This document shows positions 24,224 through 36,940 of a DNA stretch of 64,000 bases, one piece after another; within the stretch, counting starts at the first letter, position 1; the number at the start of each line of letters is the position of its first letter. The DNA is from Chromera velia (taxonomy: Eukaryota > Sar > Chromeraceae), in NCBI GenBank assembly GCA_018398765.1, contig JAHBMJ010000940.1:41130-105129 (forward strand), in the 5' to 3' direction. The notes below the pieces were generated by a model that saw only the letters and a program-made list of their open reading frames with translations, was not told the DNA's origin and searched no databases. The translations under genes were made by a program, and so were the position numbers.

Positions 24224-26742
24224 AATCAAGAAATCAAGAAAGAAAGAAATAAAGAAAGAAAGAAAAGAAAAAAGAAATCAAGAAAGAAAGAAACAGAGAA
24301 AGAAATCACAAGAAAGAAAGAAAGAAAGAAAAAAAGAAATCAAGAAAGAAAGAAACAGAGAAAGAAATCACAAGAAAGAAAGAAAGAAAGAAAAAAAGAA
24401 ATCAAGAAAGAAACAAAGAAAGAAATCACAAGAAAGAAAGAAAGAAAGAAATCAAGAAATCAAGAAAGAAAGAAATCAAGAAAGAAAGAAAGAAAAAAAG
24501 AAATCGAGAAAGAAACAAAGAAAGAAATCACAAGAAAGAAAGAAAAAAAAAAAGAAAAAAAGAAAGAAAGAAAGAAAGAAAAAAAAAAAGAAAAAAAGAA
24601 AGAAAGAAAGAAAGAAAAAAAAAAGAAATCAAGAAAGAAACAAAGAAAGAAAGAAAAGAAAAAAAGAAAGGGGATGCAATAAAAGAATGTAAAGAGATAA
24701 ATCCCTCATCTGCCCAGCTGCCTGCCTGCCTGCTTCCACTTCGATCAATCGACCCAACCCAAACCATTCAAATTTTGGATGGACGTATGGATGTATGGAT
24801 GGATGGAAACTCCACCCCCCTTTCCACCTCTCCCAACCTTCCCCCCCCCTTTTCACCTTGGAACTCTCCCAAGAAAAGCAAACAGGCAAACGCAGAACCA
24901 GATATCAGGGTTGCGGGGAGATTCCTCAAAGAGGTGCAACTAATCAGCTCGCTCTACAACCTCACTTGCTCTCTCTTTCTTTCTCTCTTTCTGCAAACGC
25001 CCACCTCTTCTCTGCTTTCATCGGGAACGCTGCTGACACTGCCATCAGGCGCTGCGAGCAAAATGCCGAAATGCAAACAAAGATCGTTAACGTAGACTGA
25101 TGGATAGGCACTGATGTTCAGAGACTACAAACTTCTTTCTGAAAGACCATATTGCAACTGATGAGACCCAAGAACTTCATGTGGGGGTGGCCAACCCTAC
25201 ATGCAGAGAGAGCACTCCTTCTTTCAGCTATGGGCGGAATTTCTTACAGAGAGAGTCAAGAGGGCAACGAAGAACAAAGAGAGACATGCATGTCTCGGCA
25301 CGCTTCCCCCTCAACAACACCGCCAGGCACCCGCCCTCCCACTGACCTGCTGCCTGAACATCAGGCGAGCAATGCGCGCTGAGGTCCAGAGAGACGGGGA
25401 ACTCCACAGGCGACTGCGCATCGCTCCAGAGAGAAAGAGAGAGAGTGGGAGGGAGAGAAAGTCACACGAAAGCAAAGTGGGCTTCAGAAACGGAAGGAGC
25501 GAACAAAGATTGAGCGTAACACCTCAAGTACCCTCTCCAACCAAGACAAAACAAAAAAGCGTACGCCCTTTTGAGTTTCCTTTCTTTTTCCCTCAGCCGG
25601 ACTAACCGTAATTTTTCTCCGCTCCCCCGTTGCAAAGTCGTAGGTATACCTTTTCATAGCGATGTGGAGGTACTGCGACCAAGCAGAGGAAGCAAGAGTG
25701 ACAAGAAAAAGAATTAAATCCATTTGACTGCTCCCGGCACACAGGTACGCATGCATGCAGCGGGCGGATCACATTGATCAGGAGGAAGGCCCACAACAGA
25801 GAGAAGAAAAGCGTGCACGGCTGCCGAGTCTGCATGACACTAAGCAAGGAAAGTAAAGTGGATGGAAGCAAAAAGACTGCGGCCTGAGGGAAGAGACAGA
25901 GAGGAGAGTCCAGAGTCATTTCAGTCAGTCTGGTCTGGTCTATGTTATTCTGCTCTTCTTTGACTGATTGTCGGGCAGGCAGCTGGAGGCAGGACCCCGC
26001 ATGCCTGCCTGCCTTCCTTCGGCATGCCCGGTGGGTAGAAAAAACCTTTTGGGGCCGTCCGAGCTAACGCTGGCTGGAGAAAGACGCAAGAGAGAGGGAG
26101 AGAGAGAGAGAGAGAAAGGTGTGAGGGACGAGCAGAGAGAGGAGGTCAACGCCCGCAAGTCGCGTGTTTCTCGAATGCAGAAACAGAAAGGGCACAGACA
26201 GCTCTGTCTCTCTCTCTCGATCGACCACCAGAAAGAAAGAAGGAAAGAAAGAAAGGAAAGAAAGAAAGAAAGAAAGAACAAGAAAGAAAGAAAGAAAGAA
26301 CACGCTCACTTACTTACTTGTGGCGCCAGTCGGAGTCGCACTGAGCGAGTCGCATCCATCTTAGCCAGGCACTTGTGGCACTCGTATTTGTTCTCTCCGC
26401 AGAGCTCCTCCTGCAACAGCATCACACCCCACCACAAAGAAGAAATAAGAGACACAAAATGAAACAAACGTGACCTGTACCACCGCACAGAGATTCACAA
26501 CCATAGAAAGAAGGTTGGGTAGTCACGCGCGAAGGTAGCAAAGACTGAGAGTGGCAAGAAGAAGAAAACGAGACCTAACCAAAAAATGAGGACCGCTCAG
26601 CATTGATTATAAAGACACGGAGAAACGAGTAGAAAAGCGCATAAACTGACAGGCGCACCAAGCACATACACACAAAAAAGATTCCAGTCAGACCGACCAA
26701 CAGAGAGAACCCTACCCACACACGCACGCTCGCGCACGTATG

Positions 26743-26811
<69 letters not shown>

Positions 26812-28744
26812 GCGCGCGCGCACACACACACACACACACGCGACGCGCAGAGAGAGAGAGAGAGACTAACGGATGCGAAGCAATGAGCGAGTCCCTCCTC
26901 AACACAGAAAGCGCTGCTCGCCTTCCCCCTCTGCGACCCTCGTTTCGCCCCCCCCGACTTCTTTCCGTCGTTCTCCTTTTCTTCTTTTTTGGCGTCCTGA
27001 TTTGCGTCTTCTTTCTCTTTCTCTTTCTCCTTTTCTTCCTCCTTTTCTCCTCTTCGCCGTCGCTTGTCTGCTCCTGCTTGCGCCTTCTCCTTCTCTTTCT
27101 CCTGTTCTGCCTTCCTTTTGTTGTTCCGGTGCTGCTCCTCTTGTTGCCTTCGCTCTCGGACATGACGGAGTGGGCGCGCTCGCTTCTGAAGAGGTGCGTT
27201 TTCCTCTTCCTCGTCATCCGCCTCCCCGCCACCCTTTCCCTCTTCTTCTACAGACCCCCCCATATCCTCGTCCTCGTCCTCGTCCTCCTCCACGTGCAAA
27301 GGCTCAGAGGGACGCCCTGTACCAACTTGGCCACGCCGACCACGACCAGCACGACGAGCGAGGCCAGGCAGTTCTCTTTGGGACATGTCAAGCATCCACT
27401 GTCCGTCAGGGGAGCTCGAAAGGAGCAGGGGCTGCTCCTCCGTTCCCTCCGCCGCCGCTAAGTCGATCACCCCGCCCCCGCCACCGCCCCCCTTCGCCGT
27501 TTCCGCTCCATCCCCTGAGGCACTGGCCGCTGCGACGGGCGCCGATCCTCCCGATCCAGTGGCGGGCAGCTGAGGGGCGGAAAGAAGACACACAGAAGAG
27601 AATGGAAGGCCGAAAGTGACACTTCTCTTTTCTGTTTCTGTGAGTAGTCAGAATGCCAGGCGGGGACGGCATGAAGGGGGGAAGCAGACGAAGGGACAGA
27701 GGCAACCAATGAAGAGGACCATCAAGAAGAGGGAGAAAAGGCCTTCATAAGACATGGATTGAAGTACAGACGCTGAGCAAAAAGAATGCGCTGAACAGAA
27801 ACGAACACTGCATCCCTCCGTCTGCTGATGAGTCTGCATGAGTGCGTAACGGGACAGATACATTCAATGGAAAGAAAACCACAGTGAGTACTGACTTACT
27901 GACTGACTGACCACGACTTGAAGCTCCAGGAAATCTTCCTCCCGACCGGGAACGGTTCGAGTCTTGGGTTCTTCTTCTTCACCTTCGGCGGGCGCTGCTT
28001 CCTTTGCCGTTTCCGGTGCCCCCAAGTGCTCACGCTCCGTACATCCTTGGCACTCCTGCAATCCGGCAGGGAGAGAGGGAAAGAAAGAGAGAAAGGAGAG
28101 AGAGAGAAAAGGATGAGTTCCTGGCTTCCCCCTTCGTCCTTTCTCTTGCTCCCTTCTTTTGTCTCTTCCTTCGTTCCCTTCTTGCCTCCCTTTGTTTCGT
28201 CTCCCAATTCTGTCCTCTCCCTCCCTCCCGCCCTCCTCCCCCCTGGCTCTCTCAAGCAAAACACAGGAAGCTTGCAGGGAGGGTCCGACCGACCGTGGTT
28301 AGTCTGAGAACTCCCCTGAAAAGAGCCTTGACGAAGTTCTGCTTGGTTTTCTCCTTCTGCTCTTTTTTTTCATCTTCGTCTTCTTTCTCTTTTTCCTTCC
28401 CATCCTCCACTCCTGCACTTCCGCCTTTGGTCTTCTTTGCCGCGCCTCCCTTCCCCCCACCCTTCCCCTTCCCTTCTTTGACTTCCTCCTTCACCACTGC
28501 CTCCGATGAAGACGACGAGGAAGAGGAAGATGAAGAGGAAGAAGCAGACTTCCCCCCATCATTTCCCCCTTGCGGTAGCCGTTCATTGACCAGCTCGCTG
28601 AGGGCCTCGAGGAACGTTGCTGCGAACTCGGTGGTGTCCTGCTGCTCCGCCACTTCAAGATTCAACTCATCAGCCAGCACAGAAGTGTCGGCTGACCGCT
28701 GGCTGCCCGCCAGAAGACGTGCGAACAGCTCCTGCGAACACATA

Positions 28745-28775
<31 letters not shown>

Positions 28776-28818
28776 GAAGGAAGGAAGGAAGGAAGGAAGA
28801 AAGAAAGAAAGAAAGAAA

Positions 28819-28850
<32 letters not shown>

Positions 28851-29598
28851 AGAAAGAAAGAAAACGGTGGAAACATAAACAAACACACGGGGGTAAGGGG
28901 AACTCGTGACACTTCTCTGCTGTATCAACAAACAATCGTTCAACAGACGCCAACGCGGGTTGCGGCAATGATTCCCGTAAGGGAATGGGGGTTCCTCTGA
29001 TTGATAGAATCTCTCCCATCTAATTCAGTTTCCCAACAAAAACACACTCTCGATCACCGTTCAACAATCAAATTCCAATCAAGATAGGAGGCGGGAGAGG
29101 AAAGAAGTGGTTCTAGCCCCCCTGAACCAAAAATCAGTTGAATGAATGAATGAATGACTAAGCCGGTGGAGCCGAGCTCCTGGCAGTCCATGTCATGCAT
29201 GTCTTCGTTGAAGAAGAATTAAGAAATATGAAGGAAGAAATGGAAAAAGTCAAGAAGACGTAGAGGCACTTCATCCGCTCATGGTTTGATGTTTTCTTTC
29301 GGAATCTTTCATTTTCTTCTCTTCTCCGCTCGTCTGTTTGCAGAGCAGACCGGGCCCTTCGATGCCAATCGGCAGAGGGCAGAAGAAGAAAAAAGTCATA
29401 AATCTTCCCTAGCATCTTCCTTTTCGTCCAGGCGGGCGCTTGGGTGAGGCGCACGAAAAATCCTCCCCTCATGTAAAAGCAAGACACTCACTCGCTCGCT
29501 CAACTACTGATCGGCCTCTCCTCTCCTCTCCCGACGAGAGAGAGAGACAGATGAACTTAGGAAATCATAAGTTCATTTCCTCTCCTCTCCTCTCCCAA

Positions 29599-29630
<32 letters not shown>

Positions 29631-30137
29631 CTCAACGATTACCGCAGCATTTTTTTGTTTTTGTTTTGCCTTTCTACCCTTTCCGTTTGTGCTCTGCATG
29701 GTTTAAGGGAGTGGCAGACTGACTTGTAAGGTCGGGATGAAGTCTTCATTTCCATACAGAGCCCTCCTTACATACATGCATGCAAATGAATGTATGCACT
29801 GAGGGAGTGGAGTGGCAGACTGACTTGAAGAGTCGGGATGAAGTCTCGAGACCCTTTTCTGACATGCTCCAGTTCAAAAATTTGCTCGCGAAACTGGAAG
29901 TTCATAAACAAAGTCTGAATGTAACTGCAACAAAAAGATAGACACACAGAAAGAATGAGTAACATACTGGATGAAAGCGAGGGGGGCTGTTACTTTCTCC
30001 CCCTGAGCACGCATGAGTAGAGAGGAGGCGGTGGAACACGGAAAAAGGAATGCAAGCACCGTCCAAGAACAGACAAGGTAGGACACCGAAAGAACACACC
30101 CGCAGCGCAACTTATCACTTTGGCTGCATTTCGCTCG

Positions 30138-30178
<41 letters not shown>

Positions 30179-31162
30179 GATGATTGGTTATGTCTTCTGG
30201 TTCTTCTGTCCCCTCCTTTTTGCCATCTTCTCCCAGCAAAACGTGCGCACCTCCCGACCGACCGGTCCACAAACCAAGTCGGACGCCTCCGTAATGACGA
30301 CTAACAGGCAGACTGACTGACAATACGACTTCTTTTTTCTTTTACTGAGAAAGACGAGCTTTGGAGAAAGAAGCAGACAGACACTTCTGCTCTTCACGTA
30401 AGGATGCAATCCCCCTGCATGCGTGTATCCATCCCCTCCGACAGACCGACAGACCGACCTGTTCATGTAGCAAGTGGCCCCCAGGTTCGGCAGACCCGCG
30501 TATCTCTTCTTGCGGACCTGGAGAGAGGGGTCCCATCCTAGGTTTCTCACCAGGTCGGGAGTCTTCCTGCAGGTGCGCTCAAACAATCAATTGCACAAAG
30601 AAAAGTTGACTCACTCTTGTTTCAGTCAAATGTCCATCAGCCACTCACCCATCGTGCCCTCGAGTCGAACGACCGTCCGTGAATTCATTCATTCATTCGT
30701 TCATTCATTCGTTCACGCTCATTACTTCCCTGCTGGTCACCAGTCGGCAAACTCGCAGGGACGATGCCTGGAATTACGTCGGGAAATGAAGGCAAGAAGA
30801 ACAGGGGGGGAAAGAGGGGAGGAAGGAACAAAGGATGAAAGGGAGGAAGGAAGGAAGGAAGGAAGGAAGGAAGGAAGAAAGGCGGGAAGGAAGCAAGGCA
30901 GGAAGAAAGGAAGAAAAGTGAGAAAGAAAGAAGCAAAGGAGAAGCAAAAAGATCAGGAAAGAAGCGGAAAACTCCGTTTCGAAGGAAGCCCCGAAATAGT
31001 TTATTCTTGAATTGAACGCTTCGACCACCTGCATCTCCTCCTCACTGGTGTTTACTTACTTCCATATTCCGTTCTTCAACTCCCCCAAACCGAAAACGGA
31101 CAGCGGATTCGAAGTCTCTTGCCGTTCTGCAGGAAAATAAATAGGTAAGCACAACATCAACC

Positions 31163-31203
<41 letters not shown>

Positions 31204-32066
31204 AGAGATCTACACATACATACATACAGACATACATACATACATGCACACGCACACACCTCTGTCCTCGAGGTGTGAGAAAGAAACCGGCACGCGTGTT
31301 CTTGTTCTTCTTGTTAATGGAGGAACTTTTCTTTGCAAGTGAAAGAACGCTCACATACTTCAACCAACGTAGAATGATTCACAAAAAGACGGGTGTGTGT
31401 GTCCTGGATTCTGTCTGGGCGCGTTCAGTGCAGGTGGACGCGACAGGCTCAGCCGAACGGGACACAGAGAATCCGGACGAGCAACTCGAATACAAAGACA
31501 GCAGGAAAAGATAACAGCATTGTGCTGCCAGAAGAAAAAGAAAAAAGAACAGAGAAAAGCAGCTACACAAAATGCACGCAGATTTCAGACGCAAACATGT
31601 CCACGCTTGTGCAGACACAATGCACAGGCTTCTCCAAAAACCATTTGATGAATGTAGAGAGACAAACCAAGCACATCCCTGCGACACGTAGAAGAAGCAA
31701 GTTAGTAAGCATACACATATTCCCACGCCACTGCGATGACACATAACCTCGATTGTGTCACAGAAATGGAAAAAGGTGGAAAGTCTTGACAAGAAAGAGA
31801 AGGCCAGAAAAAGACAGAAGGAGAGACGTGACAGCCAAACAATCTGCTTGCTCTCCGGTCTCCCGCAGCAAGATGCAGACAGGAAGGGGTCTACATCAAA
31901 AATCCGCTGGGCAAGTTTCCATGACGCGAGGCAGACAGAAAGGCAGGCAAGCATGACGATCAGAGAGTCGCGTCAGAGCATGGAAGGAATTCTATCGATA
32001 CCCACCCTGACTAGGCTCTGCAAGTCTCCGAAAATTGAAGACTTCTGCGATTTCCCCGGGCTCCAT
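11727..32066 (-). CDS. USP48/UBP26-like ubiquitin carboxyl-terminal hydrolase, about 27 exons
   Basis: Cysteine protease that removes ubiquitin; relatives act in the nucleus on histone ubiquitin. Exons, 5' to 3': 32066-32006 (tentative start), 31126-31060, 30566-30459, 29924-29825, 28731-28294, 28055-27912, 27569-26871, 26410-26318, 25672-25607, 25413-25347, 25051-25005, 23899-23842, 23469-22365, 21870-21468, 20730-20611, 20078-18968, 18728-18445, 18333-18238, 17951-17823, two unresolved exons near 17168-17010, 16694-16030, 15729-15382, 15065-14943, 13843-13679, 13424-12769, 12219-11727. Phases agree except around 17.0-17.2 kb. Cys box NLGATCYMN (Cys at 30472-30470), QQDTTEF, zinc-finger pairs CQGC and CHKC, His box SGHYTACV (His 23467-23465), FDDAEV (22447-22442), then SAYLLVY, DUSP-like segments (LLCAH, CSDC, MLCSCGC), a ubiquitin-like region and a Gly/Arg-rich tail. 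About 2,590 residues against 1,035 in human USP48; the excess is acidic, Lys/Glu and Ser-rich insertions. Confidence 0.87.
16812..16836. other. Assembly gap of 25 N
   Basis: Twenty-five N separate a (CA)n run from a (GA)n run inside a USP intron. The true length of the simple repeat is unknown. No exon appears lost, because the flanking exons (16694-16030 and those near 17.0-17.2 kb) lie clear of it, but this is also the one part of the gene whose splice phases I could not reconcile. Confidence 0.95.
17335..17800. repeat. Simple repeats in a USP intron
   Basis: Purine runs (GA)n and (GAAA)n at about 17360-17480 and (GGAA)n at about 17745-17800, with smaller (GGAC)n and (AAGG)n runs. Similar tracts lie in most introns of this gene, for example (ATTC)n at 12257-12334, (CAGA)n/(GA)n at 20084-20190, (CA)n/(GA)n at 26743-26865 and (GAAA)n/(GGAA)n at 28743-28862. 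Confidence 0.9.
21291..21503 (-). repeat. 81-bp tandem repeat of a USP exon end plus motif-bearing spacer
   Basis: Three 40-bp copies of the exon end that carries the donor (21291-21330, 21383-21422, 21464-21503) alternate with two identical 41-bp spacers (21342-21382, 21423-21463), giving an 81-bp period. Read in the gene's sense, each spacer begins TGCATTTATTTTCATACAG, nearly the same as the end of the 9793-9860 insert in the PreP gene. Eighty-one is a multiple of three, and the minus-strand frame stays open through the added units. Confidence 0.92.
22365..23469 (-). other. Giant exon holding the insertion inside the USP catalytic domain
   Basis: This single 1,105-nt exon begins with the catalytic His motif and ends just after the third catalytic motif. 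The two are about 340 residues apart, where about 30 is usual. The inserted part is acidic and then Lys/Arg-rich, with KEK runs. It contains the PCNA-binding-type motif QTKIDSFF at 22657-22634 (consensus QxxIxxFF), followed by the acidic PIDVD. The insertion should loop out of the fold at a surface turn. Confidence 0.8.
23960..24670. repeat. 700-bp purine tract in a USP intron
   Basis: An almost unbroken purine run on the plus strand: GAAA units interspersed with ATCAAGAAAG and CACAAGAAAG blocks that recur about every 50-70 bp. Since the host gene runs on the minus strand, its transcript carries a 700-nt pyrimidine tract here, in the intron between exons 25051-25005 and 23899-23842. The long frames it contains are repeat products. 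Confidence 0.92.
29724..29850 (-). repeat. Duplicated exon end with donor, USP gene
   Basis: The end of exon 29924-29825 and its donor (GACTTCATCCCGACTCTTCAA then GTCAGTCTGCCACTCC in gene sense) is repeated with three mismatches in the exonic part, giving a second donor at 29724. The insert between carries, on the plus strand, TTCATTTCCATACAG on one side and GCAAATGAATGTATGCAC on the other, a degenerate form of the inverted-repeat insert at 9793-9860. Donor spacing is 101 nt, so the second site would shift the frame. Confidence 0.8.
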
Positions 32067-33474
32067 TGTCGGCGTGTGGGATCGAATATTACAGAGGAAA
32101 GAAATGCTGCTGCCTCGACTTTTCTCGGCGTCGGTCTTCGAAGAACAAAATCAATCAAACGAACTGAAGGAGTGGAACGAGGCGGAGACGGAAATCAAAA
32201 AACTACAGCGAAAGGAAGTAGACGCTTTTGTGACTGGTTGCCACAAAGCGCCGTGCACGCTCACCAGACCCCATTGCGATTTTCTGGTGGGATGTATTCA
32301 TGTACAGCCTCAGACATCCTCAGACACTGTATGTGCCGGTTGATGCCGGTTGTGTCATGTTTTGTTCAAACCATGTTCAAACCATCTCACGAAATCTCGC
32401 GCGAAGAGGCTCAGCTATGGCTCAGCTGCATGATCGAGTTTCATATGGGCTCTTCGGCTCTTCCTGATCGCTTGCGCCGTCTCCTACGTGCCGCGCGCGA
32501 ACGTGCGCCGGGCAGCTGAATCTTACAGAATAGGGGGGTCAGTACAAAAGGCCCTTAGAACCAAAAAAAGAACATAACACTGAAAATCTTAAAGTACTAT
32601 GACAAAATTAGCCCGGGGCCCGAGGGGCCCTGCATGAGAGCACTTCACTTAATTTTCCCCTTGATTTTGTCAATGCATAACAAAACCCTCGATTTTGTTA
32701 AAACCCTCAATCATCATATTTTGTCTTTCCCCTTTCAATTTTTTTTTATGAATAATTTTAACATGTATAGTCTTTGTCATCTGATGATGATGATGATTCA
32801 GGGTTAGATCCTACATCCAGCGATGTCAGACCCCAAGCCACTAACAAAGCTTTGAGGACAACCCCATGTCATGCAAAACGCTCACTCAACCTAGGTTCCA
32901 TGGAGCATTTGAAGGCTTGCAAGACTAGGCGGCTCCTTCGCTTTAGTCTTAAGCACGCACGCCAGACGGAGGTACCTAGTCCTCGGAAAAGACAAAACTT
33001 GCATAGCACACAACAAACCAACCCTCCCACCTGCCTTCTCCCCTACAAGAGCAGGACGCCCGATGGCACCATTTGTTTGGAACTTATGGAAGGACAAGAA
33101 TAAAAGAACACGCGCCCCCTCTGTCCAAAGCCCTCCCTCCAACCAATACCCCACTTTTATTTATTTTAAGAGCTAGTAAACTTGCTATCCGGAGTTTAAA
33201 CCTTTTATCTAGTCTTCAGTCACTTAGTGTTCACTCCCAATCACCATTGTCGTAAGCGGCCTGAATTGCCGCGACCCCTCTACCAGTGCTGAATGAAGTT
33301 TCCTCCCTCTGAGCTCTTAGTTTTCTCATACAGTACACTGACGGAGCAGCAGTGTTAGGGAAGCAATTATTGCTATTGCACTAGCTATTGCAATTATTAT
33401 AATTAATTGTAAGTAATTATTCTTTGGCTTGAGTTAGTCAAAAGCAATTATTAACAATTAATTGATAAGTAAAG
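32067..33474. other. Spacer upstream of the USP48-like gene
   Basis: The first part should include the promoter and 5' untranslated region of the minus-strand USP gene; I recognise no clear core element. At 32610-32630 there is a GC-only block with two GGGGCCC units, and at 32790-32803 a (GAT)n run. From about 33350 the sequence is AT-rich with repeated CAATTATT words. No supported gene. An open frame at 31755-32519 (plus) lies antisense to the USP 5' end and looks accidental. Confidence 0.6.
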
Positions 33475-34224
33475 AGTGAAAAGTAGAGTCTCACCTCTCT
33501 TGAGATTCCTCCAGTGGAATCCTATAGGCCCTCCACTGTCGATCCTCTAGCCTATCCAGAGGACTCCTCAAACTGCTATACTCCCGAATTCCTGGCCCTC
33601 TCCTATTAGAGGACCACAGCGAATACGTTTCCGTGACGTACTCATCTAGACCGATACAGATAATCCGAAATAAATATCTGATCAGTCTCTTTACCAGACA
33701 GAAAATCTACGAACTCCCACAGTCCACAGTACGCTCCTGCTAGTGGCCTTGTGCATTACTCAGAGCACAAGAGAACCATAGAGAGACATAAGGCACAGTA
33801 CAGATCCTACACATGAAGTTCTGTCAATCCTTAGGTCACGTCTCTCATTCAGACGGACGGTAACCGCCGTGCACGTCTGTCTGACTGTCTGGAAATTAAT
33901 TCGGGACCGGAATTAATTCTGAAGCCTCCGATGGTATAACCACACCATCGGCCTATATAAATCCCATATGAAGCCCCGGAGCACACACCACCACGGTGAG
34001 TGCCTCGGGTGTATTTTTAACGCCAAAAGTGCATGCAGGCCATACCATGGAACTCACAACATGCACACCTCTGTTGCAGGCGCCCCGCCACCCTATGTGG
34101 ACGGGCCACTGCGTACGCGTCGCTCCTTTCTCTGGCTTGGGGCGAAGGGACGAATGGAAATGCCGGGACCGGAATTCACCCTCCACGAATCTGACCAGGA
34201 ACGGGACCGTCGTTTACTTTGACA
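33475..34224 (-). repeat. 3' LTR of the Copia element (left copy)
   Basis: Direct repeat of 47889-48638. Near the outer end it has an inverted repeat CCGATGGT/ACCATCGG around a short loop, and two GAATTAATTC palindromes just before it. The outer flank is TAAAG (33470-33474). Confidence 0.92.
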
Positions 34225-36940
34225 GACCCCCTCCCGAGCCCCCGAGGAAAAACTATGGAGCACGCAGCATAACACACCCCCCTCTGACGAGGGGGAATCG
34301 GAAAGCATGATAAAAGACCTTTCTTTAATCATCCGGCTCCCCAATTTTCCTTATCCTCTTTTCCTGTTGCACAATCATAAAAGAATTACTCATGTATCGT
34401 TTGTCTCTTCTCTTCTCATTCCTTTTTCTCATGCTCTCACGTGCCGTCTTCTCCAGACGTCATTTAGTATCCTTTAACAAGTGAGAGCACACCGGGCTCA
34501 CGCGTGTGCAGGGCATACAGAGAAATGGATACCAGCCAATCGGGCTGGAAAAATGGGATAAAACGAAACCACACTGGGAAAAGCGAAAAAGAACAGCACA
34601 GAAGAACACAGGCCCCCAGCCTATGCCTACTTATGGTAACGAACGCATGGGACACACAGCCCATCTACCTCCAGATGGAGCCCCGCCCCACACGCAGAAA
34701 ACCGAAGACATATAGCATGCAGGAGCCCGCGCTACCTGCCATGTTTCATACTCCAGACGGGCCCTGCTCTGAATGTTCGAAAGAAATAAAAGAAAGAAAG
34801 GCAAACAAAACACAAGCATTCCTCATGCAAACAAAATGCAGTTCTTTGGAAACCAAGAGCCTTTGACAGCCTCAGCATGCCCTGCCCCCTGGCAAGGAGA
34901 CCCATTCTCCCCGAGCGGGTCTGTCAAAAGTAAAAGCCTTACCACCTTCTCCCCGAATTCTTCCTTTCCTTCTTTCATATACTCGGACTGACGGTATGTG
35001 TGGCTGGCCACCGACCACCACAAAAGGAAGGGAAAATGTTCTGCATGCCGTGCCCACCCTACTCTAGTTCGGGTCGGCAATGGATTAGGCCCCCTAATGC
35101 AAACCAACAGCTCAAGGAAAACACGACTGCGAAAGGTCTCTGCCTCCATAGACAGGCCGGGAAGGCCTTTCCCTCCCGGCTCCTTTCCGTATGTGAAAAC
35201 GAATTGAATAAGGGAAAACCCGAAGACACCCATACCCGGTTAGCGTGCACCGACCATGCACGCCCCTATGATACGACGAGCTTCCCCGGGCCGTGCGGAA
35301 ATCCAAACAAAGAAGAAAGAGGGATAGAAACAAATATATAAAACTGAACTGCACTTCAAGGAAGGTGCCCCCATGGCACCCCCTACCCCTTCACGCATGC
35401 CTTGTGGAAACAATTAAAAATTACAGGAGAGCCACCACGCACTCCCCTGACCTTCTGGGGAAAGGATTTCATAAATACAAACCTACAAAACCGAACACAC
35501 CCAGACTTACACTCATCCCTAACCTGACCTCCCAAAGCGGAGGACCGGCTTCAGGCAGGATGAGAGGCCGGCAGAGGAAAGAAACGCCCACAACACACCT
35601 GAGCTCTCCTTCTCACCCAAGATGCCCCCTGCACTTAGATCAGATTTCTCTTGCACGGCAGTTACACATCCGACCGGGACAGTTCATTACGAACGCAGGA
35701 CGCCCTTGCGATCCTGCTAAAGCGCTGTGCATAGAGAGAAGAGACAAAGAGATGAAAGTTTCAGTGCGCGCACAGCGGTTTTTCCCCCTGCTTAGGCTGC
35801 CACCTGTCAGACGTGATGCTCCCCGTGAGCACCCTCCCCCCTTTCTATCTACATTCTCCCGTGGATTTACTTGAAGGTGATGCAAAGCCCTGCAGGGAGT
35901 GAGACGAAAGTACAGATCAAAGCGTCGGTCAGGCAGCACGCCAACTCCATCACTGCAACGGATCGCAGACAGGCAGCCAGATCATGAATGGGTGCAAACA
36001 AAAATCCTTCATGCTCCCTCATGCTAGCTGACAGCGTTCTCTCAGGCCACCTAACTGGTCTGGCCAGGCCCATTCTGCTTAAAACGGAGGAAGGAAAGCG
36101 CACAGGGATCGGACTGTTTGAGTGCTTCGGGCACTCACCTTCGCCGCGTAAACAGCCCGTCTGTTTCCTGCGCATGGATTTCTTATGCAGATGGGCACCA
36201 AACACGGAGTACAGGACAACAGATGCAAACAGACAGGGTAATGCCTCCTCTTGAACGTCGGATCCACCTGCCCATACACCCCACGTAATTAATCTAACGG
36301 TCTACGCTCGTTTGTTCCACCCGAGCTGCCCCAAACAAAATTTAATGCTCGGTTTACATGAAATTTGGGCCTGCCTATTGCATGGCCTTATGCATTGCCC
36401 GAGCATTGGATGCTTTGTCCGTGACGCAGAGGCACATACGTCAACTACGCCAGAGCGCGGAAAACATACAAACAAAACACGAACACAAACAAAACGAGGC
36501 AGAACAGGACAATTACCAAACATGCATGGCTACGGAGGTGTATGAAAGGGTGTAGCGGAAGAGAACCCGCTCTTCTGGCTTTCTTGCTTTCCTGTCTAAC
36601 TCTTCTTGCTCTCCTACCTGGGTGAGCCCACGCCCACCGAGCAGGAGACCCCTTGTCTCCTGCCCCTCTTTCTTATCACCACCCCATCTAGTCGCCTATC
36701 TGGGAGAACAGATTAACAAGAGAGAGAAATGGATAAAAGGGACGAACAGTACCTCTGGCCTATCTATCTCCTTTTATGCCCGTACCCAAACCCCAGTCGT
36801 CCCCACCCTGAGCGAAAACAAAACCCTATACACGCCTACCTGCAAAGGGATGACAGAGAGGAAAGAGCAGACGGCAGAAACAGGACACAAAGGAGAGAAA
36901 GAAAAGGCCCCGCACCCCTCCCCTCCAGAAGTTCCACGCC
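34225..36940. other. Non-coding stretch inside the Copia element
   Basis: About 2.7 kb between the RNase H region and the 3' LTR. Composition is fairly even, with no frame that resembles an envelope, capsid or host protein. It may be a long 3' untranslated part or an older, unrecognised insertion. Purine-rich coding-strand sequence next to 34225 is a candidate polypurine tract. Confidence 0.6.

Noticed and set aside
23892-24692. 266- and 240-codon Lys/Glu-rich frames
   Set aside because: Translation of the (GAAA)n purine tract; no start context or other composition.
31755-32519. 254-codon plus-strand open frame near the USP 5' end
   Set aside because: It is antisense to the candidate first USP exon, has no family features and no splice or start context; best seen as chance.
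34225-36940. Non-coding part of the Copia element, considered as an envelope gene region
   Set aside because: No long minus-strand frame with signal peptide or membrane segments; nothing supports an envelope.
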